Program-made: the position numbers and the translations under genes
Shown: piece by piece, positions 1 to 8,149 of the stretch
Position numbering within the stretch: position 1 is the stretch's first letter
How the letters are laid out: each line of letters opens with the position of its first letter
DNA from: Hydnum rufescens UP504
Lineage: Eukaryota > Basidiomycota > Agaricomycetes > Cantharellales > Hydnaceae
Assembly: GCA_014904985.1 (NCBI GenBank)
Contig: MU129122.1
Span: forward strand, 7,216-71,215
Length of the DNA stretch: 64,000 nt
Direction of reading: 5' to 3'
Notes under the pieces: model-generated
Seen by the model: only the letters and a program-made list of their open reading frames with translations
The model's database searches: none
Told to the model about the DNA's origin: nothing

Positions 1-59
1 GCAAAACAGAGCTAGCTCGTACTCTTTTTCGCCGTTTGTACCCTAAAATGGAAACTTAC
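1..59 (-). other. partial intron with H2-type hairpin, cut by window edge
   Basis: Read on the minus strand, a GTAAGT donor lies at 59-54 directly after an exon-like segment. Bases 1-36 hold a degraded version of the A-rich/T-rich intron hairpin (H2) found in the introns further right. This places the window edge inside the first intron of a minus-strand arm diverging from the fold-back element at 291-748. Confidence 0.5.
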
Positions 60-285
60 CTTATGACGCACACACCCGCCAGCAGCGGGGGTGTGGTTGC
101 GGGGTCGAGGGTCGTGTGGGTGGTCATGTGTGTCCGCCTTAGGATGTGGCTGCGTAGTTTGCAAAATCTCAATGCCGGCAACTGCCGGGATACTCTCAAG
201 AAGCGCCCAAGGCTGGCGCTACAAGCACAGTACATCATTAATAGTAAGCATGGTAGGGATGCAAAATAAAATACTATATAATAAA
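60..285 (-). other. exon-like segment of the left, divergent arm
   Basis: The segment contains an H1 hairpin (CACACCCGCC...GGGGGTGTG, 69-98) just upstream of a splice donor, as in the plus-strand arm. Its reverse complement aligns with 780-980: shared landmarks include GACTGTGCTTGTAG-like and GGGCGCTTCTT strings in the same order. It is therefore the mirror copy of the first exon-like segment on the other side of the fold-back element. No convincing protein is encoded. Confidence 0.5.
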
Positions 286-290
286 ATATT

Positions 291-748
291 TGGTCCAATA
301 AAATTCTAAGAAGAAGAACGATAATGAGTCAGAGCTCAATAAGCGTGATATGGCTAAATTGCACAAGTGGATCTTGGGCATTTCTCTATGCATCAGACAT
401 GGCTGAATTTGAATATTTGTCTTATCGGCTATATATGCACTCTACGATGGACGACATTATATTGGACGTTCTGCATTTTCAATTCTTTCACGCCGTCCAA
501 TTCCCTAAATAGGGATATTCGCCAAGGCGTGAAAAATTGACAACAATGCCAGAAGTCCAATACTTTATACTCGCTCGTCCATCGGGGAGGACGTCGCCAT
601 ATAACCATCCGAACTTCGACTATTCAAATTTCAGCCAATTCTGATCATAGAAAAAGTGGCCAAGTCCAACTTTGCCATTACCCATATCACGCCTTCATGA
701 GCTTCCTGACCTCTTATCCTTCTTCTTCTTAGAATTTTATTGGACACA
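291..748. mobile_element. 458-bp fold-back (MITE-like) element with 5-bp target duplication
   Basis: The ends are inverted (TGGTCCAATAAAATTCTAAG at the left; the reverse complement of the right end reads TGTGTCCAATAAAATTCTAAG). They are flanked by ATATT at 286-290 and 749-753. Pairing continues inward almost to the centre: GCGTGATATGG near 340 pairs with CCATATCACGCC near 687, and the segment near 445-495 pairs with that near 525-590. The whole element can thus fold into one long imperfect hairpin. No transposase is encoded, so it would be non-autonomous. Its position between two divergent exon/intron arms is notable, because the inverted symmetry continues outside the element. Confidence 0.75.
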
Positions 749-753
749 ATATT

Positions 754-980
754 CGTACTCACTATTGAGTACTGTTATCTTCGCATCTACAGCTTAGCTA
801 TTAATGCTGTGGGACTGTGCTTGTAGGCGTCAGCACTGGGCGCTTCTTACAATACATGGCAATGCTTTGCGTTGAGTTTGCATCTTCCCTCACATCTCTG
901 CAACCAAAACAAGCCAAACACCGCCTGGAAACGGCAGCACACGACACAACACCCGCGCTGCCGGGGTGTGGTCACAATAG
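754..980 (+). other. exon-like segment starting the plus-strand arm
   Basis: This is the mirror partner of 60-285. It ends with an H1 hairpin (945-972) followed by an ATAG/GTGAGT donor at 981. No supported ORF runs through it. If the locus is transcribed, this would be the first exon or leader. Confidence 0.45.
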
Positions 981-1098
981 GTGAGTGTTTCCCCTAGTAG
1001 ATACAACGGGGGGGTCGCAAAAAGCGCAGGCAGCGAACAGTGCTCTTTTTGCGCGCCCCTTTTTGAACTTTTACTAACATATTTGTGTATTTTTCTAG
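981..1098 (+). other. intron with H2 hairpin
   Basis: GTGAGT donor, imperfect H2 hairpin at about 1017-1056, TTTTACTAACAT branch-like site near 1069 and TTTTTCTAG acceptor. Length 118 nt. The intron call rests on signals only; no transcript data. Confidence 0.6.
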
Positions 1099-1348
1099 AT
1101 TGAACCTTGGGGTCCAGGCACAACAAAAACACGCGACAGCACGACGGGCCAAATGGCAATGCCCCAAGCACAAACAGGCATGCCAAACGACAACAACGTA
1201 CAGCAATGGCCAACGACGCCAATATGCGCCAACACCCCCAACGACCGCCTACGTACCGCGCCAACGACGCGGCATATCTGTGCCAACGATGTGACAATGG
1301 CACCAACCAACAAGTTCCCAGGAACCCACACCCTGCCACAGCGGGTGT
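1099..1348 (+). other. low-complexity exon-like segment (Asn/Gln/Arg rich)
   Basis: Between two intron-like segments lies a CAACG/CCAACGAC-rich stretch. One plus frame is open from 1107 across the segment and would give an Asn-, Gln- and Arg-rich peptide ending in an H1-encoded HPATAGVW string. The base pattern resembles the minus-strand exon 6585-6346, its counterpart in the opposite arm. H1 lies at 1326-1353. The composition looks like a short-period repeat more than a folded protein. Confidence 0.35.
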
Positions 1349-1471
1349 GTGGTCTATATATAGTTATCAGTCCCACCCAGTAGCTACAGCCACGCAAAAA
1401 GAGCAGTTTAAATGCTTTGCTCTTTTTGCTGTGGCTGTAATTCTAACTAATTTACAAGTTTATGTCTGTAG
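1349..1471 (+). other. intron-like segment with H2 hairpin, donor unclear
   Basis: H2 at 1395-1430, ATTCTAACTAAT branch site near 1440 and TCTGTAG acceptor ending at 1471. The 5' end overlaps the H1 hairpin and no canonical GTRNGT donor is visible; GTCTAT near 1348 is the nearest candidate. Confidence 0.45.
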
Positions 1472-1668
1472 GTTCGACATCCCCTGCAACACGAATACCG
1501 ACGCTACAAACCCCCCCCCATCAACCCCCCTTTCGACGCCCCGAACAACAGGGCCCCGTGCACAGCCCCCATACGACACTGCCGTACGAACTGCCGTACC
1601 GTACAGAGCCAGAGCCCATGGCTCATACCCCACACACCGCTTGCAGCGGGTGTGGTTGTACTATAACC
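1472..1668 (+). other. exon-like segment with H1 hairpin
   Basis: It starts GTTCGACATCCCCTGCAAC and is matched on the minus strand by 6237-6093 (GTCTCAATGCCCCCGCAAAC), both containing ACGAATACCGA. H1 is at about 1630-1656. The pairing supports a shared origin of the two arms. Confidence 0.4.
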
Positions 1669-1828
1669 GTACATGTTTTTTTTATTTTTTATTTCTATTC
1701 TTGTGCACAAAAAAGGCAGCATAACCGGCTGCTTTTTTGCACCTGCACTACTGTCTGCATATCATTTTTTTATGTTTATTTCTATTATTTCCTGAATTCA
1801 GAATCCTCGCGTTATTCTCTTCCATAGG
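1669..1828 (+). other. intron-like segment with variant H2 hairpin
   Basis: GTACATG donor-like start, a variant H2 (AAAAAAGGCAGC ... GCTGCTTTTTT) at 1705-1740, and acceptor candidates CAG at 1801 or TAG at 1828. The boundary is uncertain. Confidence 0.4.
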
Positions 1829-2171
1829 ATTTGTAATTGTTTTTTTTTTTTTCCGAACGAGACGTGGTCGAACCATACGTTATATTACTGAATGATATCT
1901 CCCCACATGGTATATGTTTATATGACCGACTCTCTCTTCTACATAGGATTGTGCCCAAAAGACATACCTGGTCCCTGACTGCCACTGCTGCGGACTGGTG
2001 GGTTTTGTGTGGGTACGGTGTGGTATATGCGGGCGCATGATCTGCATAACAACCATCCCTCTCTTTGGCAGCATCTCTGGGGGGGGCGGGGGATAATCAT
2101 GTATCTATTGTTTACTTAATATTCTTCTTCTACTGGTTTTAATTTCTTTACTAACAACTTTATTATTCTAG
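1829..2171 (+). other. spacer with one short intron-like tail
   Basis: No H1 or H2 hairpin is clear here. Bases 2101-2171 look like an intron without H2: GTATCT donor, TTTACTAAC branch site, TTATTCTAG acceptor. A poly-T tract lies at about 1840-1853 and a G-run near 2080. No gene recognised. Confidence 0.3.
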
Positions 2172-2333
2172 GTTATGGCTTTGTCCCAGGTGCCAACGAG
2201 GAGGCCCGACCTGCCACAAATGAGGACCTGCGGAGCAAGCCCCCCAGAACAACAAAGGAGACCGGCGAACAACAATGCCAAACGAAGGGACGAACCACAC
2301 ACCCACAGTAGTGGGTGTGTGGTTCTATACAAG

Positions 2334-2423
2334 GTATGTAAATGTACCCCGCACAAAAAGAGCAGCGACAGCTGCTCTTTTTGTGTCGCTTTTATTTTTT
2401 GAACTAATAATATTTTATTCTAG
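2334..2423 (+). other. array intron 1 (90 nt)
   Basis: AAG/GTATGTAA donor, H2 at 2352-2384, GAACTAATAATA branch region, TTATTCTAG acceptor. Confidence 0.65.
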
Positions 2424-2537
2424 GTATCGCCACAAATGAACCCGCGAAGCAAGCCAGAATGACAGCACCCCACAAACGACACACCACACGAAGAGAAACC
2501 ACACACCCGCTACTGCGGGTGTGTGGTTTTATACTCG

Positions 2538-2631
2538 GTATGTAATGTACCCCCAACGGTGCAAAAAGAGCAGCAAAAGCTGCTCTTTTTGCATCGTTTT
2601 TCATTTTTTAACTAATAATTTTTCATTCTAG
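2538..2631 (+). other. array intron 2 (94 nt)
   Basis: GTATGTAATG donor, H2 at 2560-2592, TAACTAAT branch site, TCATTCTAG acceptor. Confidence 0.65.
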
Positions 2632-2748
2632 GTATCCTCACAAATGACAACCTGCGGAGCAAGCCCACCACGCCCGCAAGGGAGACTGGCGAATGACGAC
2701 ACACCACGAACCACACACCCACAGTAGCGGGTGTGTGGTTCTATCTAT

Positions 2749-2841
2749 GTATGTAACGCACCCCGACAATGCAAAAAGAGCAGCGAAAGCTGCTCTTTTT
2801 GCGTCGCTTTTAATTTTTTAACTAATGATTTCTTATTCTAG
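2749..2841 (+). other. array intron 3 (93 nt)
   Basis: GTATGTAACG donor, H2 at about 2770-2803, TAACTAATG branch site, TTATTCTAG acceptor. Confidence 0.65.
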
Positions 2842-2969
2842 GTATTGTCACAAATGGAGACCCACAAAGCAAGCCCCCCCAGAACAACAACACCCCCGCG
2901 AACGACGACGCACCACACAAAGAGAACCACACACCCACAGTAGCAGGTGTGTGGTTCTATCTATGCAAG

Positions 2970-3062
2970 GTATGTAACACACCCCGACGACGCAAAAAGA
3001 GCAGCAAAAGCTGCTCTTTTTGCATCGCTTATAATTTTTTAACTAATGAGTTCTTATTCTAG
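2970..3062 (+). other. array intron 4 (93 nt)
   Basis: AAG/GTATGTAAC donor, a 14-bp perfect H2 stem at 2992-3023 with an AAAA loop, TAACTAATG branch site, TTATTCTAG acceptor. Confidence 0.7.
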
Positions 3063-3189
3063 GTATTGTCACAAATGGAGACCTGCGAAGCAAGCCCCCC
3101 AGAACGACAACACTCCCGCGAACGACGATGCACCACACGAAGAGAACCACACACCCGCAGTAGTGGGTGTGTGGTTCTATCTATGCAAG

Positions 3190-3283
3190 GTATGTAACAC
3201 ACCCCCAACGACGCAAAAAGAGCAGCGAAAGCTGCTCTTTTTGCATCACTTATAATTTTTTAACTAATAGTTTTTTATTCTAG
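3190..3283 (+). other. array intron 5 (94 nt)
   Basis: AAG/GTATGTAAC donor, H2 at about 3213-3245, TAACTAATA branch site, TTATTCTAG acceptor. Confidence 0.7.
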
Positions 3284-3409
3284 GTATCACCACAAGTGAA
3301 GACCCGCGAAGCGAGCCCCCCTGGAACGACAACATCACCATGAATGATGATGCGCGAACAAAGAGACGAACCACACACCCGCAGTAGCAGGTGTGTGGTT
3401 CTATACCAG

Positions 3410-3509
3410 GTATGTAATGTAGTGCACCCCCAACAGCGCAAAAAGAGCTGTGAAGGCAGCTCTTTTTGCGTTGCTTTAACTTTTACTAATCTAAAATTTT
3501 GTATTCTAG
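3410..3509 (+). other. array intron 6 (100 nt), H2 stem changed but still paired
   Basis: CAG/GTATGTAATG donor, H2 at 3437-3471 in which GAGCAGC/GCTGCTC has become GAGCTG/CAGCTC on both sides, TTTACTAAT branch site, GTATTCTAG acceptor. Confidence 0.65.
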
Positions 3510-3646
3510 ATCTTCCTTCCCCCCAAACGAGTATGTGCCCAAAAACCCCCAAACCCACTGTACGGAAAACCGGCAGTCGAGGGTACGTGACCCCGGGCAA
3601 AAACGAGTACCACACACCCACCAATGCGGGTGTGTGGTACTACAAG

Positions 3647-3759
3647 GTATTTTTTTTTTAACTTTCTACATCTACAGTGATGCCAAAGGAGCAGCGCAAG
3701 CTGCTCCTCTGGCATCACTTCGAATTTTTTTACTAATGTATGTTATCATTCCATTCTAG
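3647..3759 (+). other. array intron 7 (113 nt), strongly diverged but paired H2
   Basis: AAG/GTATTTTT donor, a hairpin at 3677-3718 whose stem GTGATGCCA...TGGCATCAC and AGGAGCAGC/GCTGCTCCT differs from the usual H2 yet pairs over 18 of 19 positions, TTACTAATG branch site, CATTCTAG acceptor. Confidence 0.65.
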
Positions 3760-4152
3760 GATCAAATTTAAAGGTCCCGAAATGACGACAGAGAGCCACA
3801 ACCCCTGAATGACCTGCACAACAGTGAACCACCAAGCCACGCCGCCCAAATGGCCACCAACAAGCTGGGCGAGCCCCCATCCAAGCCCCAAGGCAGAAAT
3901 GCCCAGTACCACATAGCCCCCTCAGCGGGGTGTGGTCTTTTATTTTTATTTTTATTTTTATTTGCAAGTGGCGCAAAAAGAGCAGCGATAGCTGCTCTTT
4001 TTGTGCTGCTTTGAATTTCCTCCTTACTGTTTTGCTGCCTGACACCCCAGCAACATGCCGCCTGAACCCGCATCTGAACACCGGATGACCCCCCATCCTA
4101 AGTCCTGAGGAAACAATGAACGGTACCACACACCTGCCCTAGTGGGTGTGTG
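3760..4152 (+). other. last plus-arm segment, two H1 hairpins and one H2
   Basis: H1 hairpins lie at about 3905-3941 and 4120-4153, H2 at about 3972-4006. A possible intron end (CACCCCAG) is at 4050, and a GTATGT donor-like sequence starts at 4153. From 4030 onward the sequence is part of the left arm of the large inverted repeat. No protein recognised. Confidence 0.4.
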
Positions 4153-4555
4153 GTATGTTTTTTTAATTGAATTTTTAAATAAATAAATACATTAGTTCAT
4201 AAGAACAAAACACGAGACTGCCAAATGAAAACAGCCCCCACCTAGTGTATATAGTGATAATGATAATAAATAAATAACTATAAATGAAACACCAGAGGGG
4301 GAATATAATAATAATTACTGGTGATTATCCCCGATAAGCCCGCATGGCCCGCTGTCCTGCAAGTCTGAGATTCTCTCCAAGTCCAGTTTCAGCCAATTTT
4401 TGGCCAATTTTTGGCCATTTCGGCCAATTCTGGTCCAGGAGGTGAAATCATAAAAAATGGCCATTTCGGCCGGAATAGTGATGGGACCTACTTAGGTACC
4501 ATTATCTGCCCCGGAAGTGGTACCTAACTAGGTAGGCTTAGGTGACTGACCAAGG
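4030..4555 (+). repeat. left arm of a large inverted repeat
   Basis: The arm runs from TTTTGCTGCC to GACTGACCAAGG and matches the reverse complement of 4951-5456 with scattered differences. It includes the mirrored H1 hairpin, an AT-rich block, and an inner dyad (GGGACCTACTTAGGTACC ... TACCTAACTAGGTAGGC). With its partner it could form a stem of about 500 bp around a 395-bp loop. No target duplication was identified. Confidence 0.8.
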
Positions 4556-4608
4556 TGGGTGTACATCCGTATTCAACTGTTCTCAAAGGCAAACCCGACA
4601 TACCAATC

Positions 4609-4968
4609 ATGGTGTCGGAATGTATGCCTAATTCAGAAAAACAACTTCGATTGTGGGGGTTTGAACGCCTCAAGGACAATCAAATCAAGCGGTTTTTGAC
4701 AATGACGAGGAGGGGCAACTCTACCAAGTCATTGGCGGCCATCGCCAGAGACCCTGAGGACCGAGAGTGCCTTCGTCAAGACATGGGATGGCTGCACTCT
4801 GGGGTGTATCAAAGGCCTTCATCTTTGGCAAGTAATCCAGTGGCATTCCCCAAGTGGAGCTTGTGGATGACAGGAAAGGAGCCGCCCCGTGTTCGCCCAA
4901 TCGAGATGTCGAACTCGAAGCGGAAGGCGACCGAGTCCATGGAAAAGGCACCTTGGTCAGTCATCTAA
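4609..4968 (+). CDS. hypothetical ORF in the loop of the inverted repeat
   Basis: The loop between the two arms (4556-4950) is the only part of this block without hairpins. It is spanned by a plus frame open from 4555, whose first ATG is at 4609 (119 residues). The predicted peptide is basic and unstructured-looking toward its end (NSKRKATES). The last six codons lie inside the right arm. I recognise no domain. An overlapping minus frame (4951-4721) is also open, so this may be a captured gene fragment or chance. There is no splice or promoter evidence. Confidence 0.2.
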   Translation: MVSECMPNSEKQLRLWGFERLKDNQIKRFLTMTRRGNSTKSLAAIARDPEDRECLRQDMGWLHSGVYQRPSSLASNPVAFPKWSLWMTGKEPPRVRPIEMSNSKRKATESMEKAPWSVI

Positions 4969-5456
4969 GCCTACCTAGTTAGGTACCACTTTTGGGGCAG
5001 ATAATGGTACCTAAGTAGGTCCCATCACTATTCCGGCCGAAATGGCCATTTTACAGTCTGCACCTTCTGGCTCAGAATTGGCCAAAATGGCCGAAAATTG
5101 GCCAAAACTGGGACTTAGAGAGCATCTCAGACTTGCAGGACAGTGGGCCATGCGGGCTTATCGGGGATAATCACCAGTATTTATTATTATATTCCCCCCT
5201 CTAGTGTTTCATTTATAGTTATTTATTTATTATCATTATCACTCACCCCGGGTGGGGGCTGTTTTCATTTGGCAGTCTCATGTTTTTTTATCAACTTATG
5301 TATTTATTTATTTAAAAATTCAATTAAAAAAACATACCACACCCGCTAGGGCAGGTGTGGTACCATCCATTGCTTCCTCGAGACTTTGGACGGGGGGTCA
5401 TCTGGTGTTCAGATGCGGGTTCAGGGGGCATGTTGCTGGGGTGTCGGGCAGCAAAA
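4951..5456 (-). repeat. right arm of the large inverted repeat
   Basis: Reverse-complement partner of 4030-4555, beginning CCTTGGTCAGTCAT and ending GCAGCAAAA. The mirrored H1 hairpin is at about 5336-5365. On the minus strand a GTATGTTTTTTT donor follows it, as in the left arm. Confidence 0.8.
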
Positions 5457-5982
5457 TATTAAGTTAAAAAACAGACCTTTTGTACCACACCCCTGCTGAG
5501 GGCAGGCTGGTCAGTCACATAGGGGACCTAATTTAGGTACCACTTTCGGGGCAGAAAATGGTACCTAATAGGTCCCCCAAACCTTACGGCCGAAATCAGG
5601 CTATTCCAATTCAGTTTTTGGGCCATCTGTTGGCCAATCCATGGCTGTGCTAGATTATATACTTATTTATTATTATTTGTTTACTATTTATTATTATTAT
5701 TATTATTACTACTATTATTATATACATATTACACTATATACATATTATCCCCCCCAGGGTCTGCCACCACAGGGGGGGATGGTTGATGCGGGTCACGCAC
5801 CTGCATATACCCACCACACCCGCTGCAGCAGGTGGGGTTCACACACCCCGATTGGGGCCGGCTCCATTTGGGCACTCCCTCAAGGGGGCCGGTTTTCATT
5901 CGCAGGCTCGTTCGTGGTTATCATTGGCGATGTCATTCAGTGGATTTGTATTTGGGAGTTCGCCCGGGTTCTGGCCTAGGAT
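5457..5982 (-). other. minus-arm exon-like segment with dyads and AT-rich tract
   Basis: It holds an H1-like half hairpin near 5484-5510, a third copy of the AGGTACC dyad (GGGGACCTAATTTAGGTACC ... GGTACCTAATAGGTCCCC, 5524-5577), an AT-rich (TTA)n tract at about 5655-5750, and an H1 hairpin at about 5810-5836. No gene recognised. Confidence 0.4.
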
Positions 5983-6092
5983 CTAAAGAAATAATTAAGG
6001 AAACATTAGTTGAATATTAATGCAGCGCAAAAAGAGCAGCTTATGCTGCTCTTTTTGCACCACAAGAAGAAATTTATAAAAATAAAACATAC
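5983..6092 (-). other. minus-arm intron (110 nt) with H2
   Basis: On the minus strand: CAG/GTATGTTTT donor at 6092, H2 at about 6025-6058, CAACTAATG branch site, TTCTTTAG acceptor at 5983. Confidence 0.65.
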
Positions 6093-6237
6093 CTGCTAGT
6101 ACCCCACACCCGCTGCGGCAGTGTGGGGTACTGAGCCCGTGTACATACGGCGGTTCCTACGGATGTCCGTCATTTGGGCGTCAATACAGGGGGCACGGGG
6201 GTTTTGCATCGGTATTCGTTTGCGGGGGCATTGAGAC
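6093..6237 (-). other. minus-arm exon-like segment with H1
   Basis: H1 (CCCCACACCCGCTGC...GCAGTGTGGGG) at about 6100-6132. It resembles plus-arm segment 1472-1668. Continued in phase from 6585-6346 it meets a TGA after 18 codons. Confidence 0.4.
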
Positions 6238-6345
6238 CTGCAAGATAAAGTTTTTAAATTAGTTAGAATCAAAAACCACGCAAAAAGAGCAGCTTTCGCT
6301 GCTCTTTTTGTGTGGCTGTAGGTACTGAGGAGGGCGGGGACTTAC
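6238..6345 (-). other. minus-arm intron (108 nt) with H2
   Basis: On the minus strand: CAG/GTAAGTCC donor at 6345, H2 at about 6280-6312, ATTCTAACTAAT branch site, ATCTTGCAG acceptor at 6238. Confidence 0.7.
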
Positions 6346-6585
6346 CTGATATAGAACCACACACCCGCCGGGGCGGGTGTGTGATTCCGTGCCCTCGTTT
6401 GGTGCGTTGCCGTGGGCTTTGGTGCGGTCGCGTCGTTGGCCCATTGCTGTGTCACATTGGTGTATCGTGTTGCCGTGTATCACGTTGCTGCATCGCGTTG
6501 CCGTGTGGCAGGTATTTGAAGGATTGGAATTGAATAATTTGGATTCATTTGAGGAGGTAGTTGGGTCCTGAAGCAGAATATACAT
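6346..6585 (-). CDS. possible first coding exon of the minus arm
   Basis: An ATG at 6585 opens an 80-codon exon that ends exactly at a GTAAGT donor and includes an H1 hairpin (about 6354-6386). The peptide is Thr/Asn/Arg-rich, with CAACACGAT-type short repeats in the DNA, and no domain is visible. The next exon closes the frame after 18 codons. A short peptide or a non-coding transcript are both possible. It faces the inverted-repeat centre, convergent with the plus arm. Confidence 0.3.
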
Positions 6586-6678
6586 AGTAGGGTTTTATCC
6601 CTCCAACAACGTTTAGAGTAATTTCATTAATACCTGTATAGGAAGGAAGATGAGATAATGTTCATGCCACTGGAATGA

Positions 6679-7873
6679 TCAGCTGCTTGCACTTTGAGTT
6701 CGAATACACGTCACATGGAGTGTTCTTGGAGAATACCCTGCATTGCCGTTGCATGGTGGTAAACCAGCATCGAAAGACAATCCACTATCCCAGTTTGTTC
6801 CAGCAACCTGTCTGGAAAAGGGGACAATAAGGCGGGGAATGAGCTCATTCCATTGCTGCGCCAACACTCCACAAGATGCTGAGCCACGTGACTTGGGCTG
6901 CTTTGCAGGTGTAGGGGCTTCGCTAATGAATAGATCGTTCAACCCATCACTCTCCAATGTCACAATAGGGTTCCAGCTGCGATTATCATCCTGCAATGAT
7001 GTAGAATCAGGACAAGTGGAGACTCCGTTATCACAATTTTCGGAAAGAACATCAGGGGCCAGGCCCACTGATGAGGCGACCTGGAGAGATGAACACGAAT
7101 GTGGGGGAGTGTGCTTAGAACCAATCATCCTATACAGCCATGTCTCACCTGAGTTGGCATCCCAATGTAGTCCGTGTTTTTCATGTAACCTGGGTTTCTT
7201 GGGCAATATAGGAGGTACACGAATGTCATGAGCCAGAATCGTATTGGGTGGGATTGCAGGGCTGGATGATGGTGCTGTCATACCAATGGATGAGAAAAAT
7301 GACGTTCCCATACTGACTTCTTCAAGGTCAGCTTGACAATCGATACCGCTGGAACAATGTGGACGTTTGCGACTTGGGCGTGGGTTTGGATGGGGAGAGG
7401 AGTTCGGTAGAGAGGCAGGTGGCAATAAATCAGATGTATTGCCAAAAAGTTCAGGATAACAAGTGGTTCAGATACAGCACCAGGGTTTTCGGCTTTCTTC
7501 TGCGATCATCGTGGCTGCCGTGGTTTCTGTGGTTTCGTTGCTGTCAGGGGAGCTGAGGAATTCATGAATGAAGGATTTTGAGACTACCTGGTGACATGCC
7601 TTGGGGATTGTTATGTGAACACAATGAAACTGTGGCTGCCTGGACCACACCCCCATGGGAAGCGACATGTGGGTTTGAGGAGCCACCAGAAGGTGGTAGC
7701 GTTGATGAATTTAAGCTCGAGGGGTGTGAGACATGGAGGATATGATTTCCATCCTGTCGACCTTGTACAAGCGATGTTGGTGGTGGATGCTGAACCGCAG
7801 GCTCCCATTCAAGAGAGTTCAAGTTTCCTATCTGTTGCCAGTGGCCTAGGCTGCATTGGGATTGGCTTTTCAT
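6679..7873 (-). pseudogene. truncated KDZ-type transposon leader (CxC1-like), probable remnant
   Basis: A minus-strand open stretch 7425-6679 (248 codons, first in-frame ATG at 7311) is preceded by a 104-codon Ser/Pro-rich ORF with a real ATG at 7873. The C-terminal part reads W-x3-IP-x-LI-x-P, then PPCNGNAGYSPRTLHVTC. In general shape this recalls the cysteine-cluster domain (CxC1) that precedes KDZ transposases in Agaricomycetes, where a W..IP..L..P helix is followed by a Cys-containing turn and an R-T/S-L-x-V-x-C strand. The frame stops just after VTCI. The rest of the cluster and the transposase core are absent, so a 5' remnant is likely. Joining the two ORFs would need one or two introns that I could not place firmly. 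A non-transposon hypothetical gene is the alternative. Confidence 0.3.
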
Positions 7874-8149
7874 TGATAGATTGTGTAGGATTTCTTATGC
7901 TCACATGAATTGACAAGCCCGCTCCAACCATAAGGGCCCTTCAACCCCACCAGATTTCTCACTGATGGGGACTGGTAGGGAGGCAGTTGAAACAACCAAC
8001 AGTATTGCTCATTCCAGAATGTCGCACATAACTAGACTAATGAACGGAGTGACAAGCATAAGGCATAAGAGGATTTTAGATGAAGCAGAAGTGGTGCGAG
8101 TACATTGACATTCCACAGATTTTGCCATCATTAGCAAATACAGCAAATC

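Larger units (their letters stand above)
2172..3759 (+). repeat. seven tandem exon+intron units, each with two different hairpins
   Basis: Units start at 2172, 2424, 2632, 2842, 3063, 3284 and 3510 (208-252 bp each). Each consists of an exon-like half beginning GTATYRYCACAAATG or similar and ending in an H1 hairpin, followed by a 90-113 nt intron holding H2, a TAACTAAT-type branch site and a TTCTAG acceptor. Exon halves are 162, 114, 117, 128, 127, 126 and 137 nt, so phase is not conserved. Spliced reading from the first unit meets a TGA in the second. Some single units are open in one frame (for example 2842-2969), giving an HTPAVAGVWFY-like peptide. This looks like a tandemly amplified non-coding or decayed transcript unit with real splice signals. 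Whether it is transcribed is unknown. Confidence 0.75.

Noticed and set aside
890..1397. Minus-strand ORFs of 100-149 codons over the first exon-like segments
   Set aside because: They run through splice signals and hairpins of the plus arm, have shadow-like composition and are not kept in the mirrored arm.
2340..3740. GC stem plus T-run hairpins resembling bacterial Rho-independent terminators
   Set aside because: The T-run is paired with an A-run inside the stem, the hairpins sit between splice donor and acceptor, and the DNA is fungal. They are intron hairpins.
2172..3759. CRISPR-like regular repeats
   Set aside because: The period is 208-252 bp, the 'spacers' are themselves related, there are no cas genes and introns are present. 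Not a CRISPR array.
4609..4968. Transposase encoded in the inverted-repeat loop
   Set aside because: At 119 codons with no DDE or HUH motif it is far too short; kept only as a hypothetical ORF.
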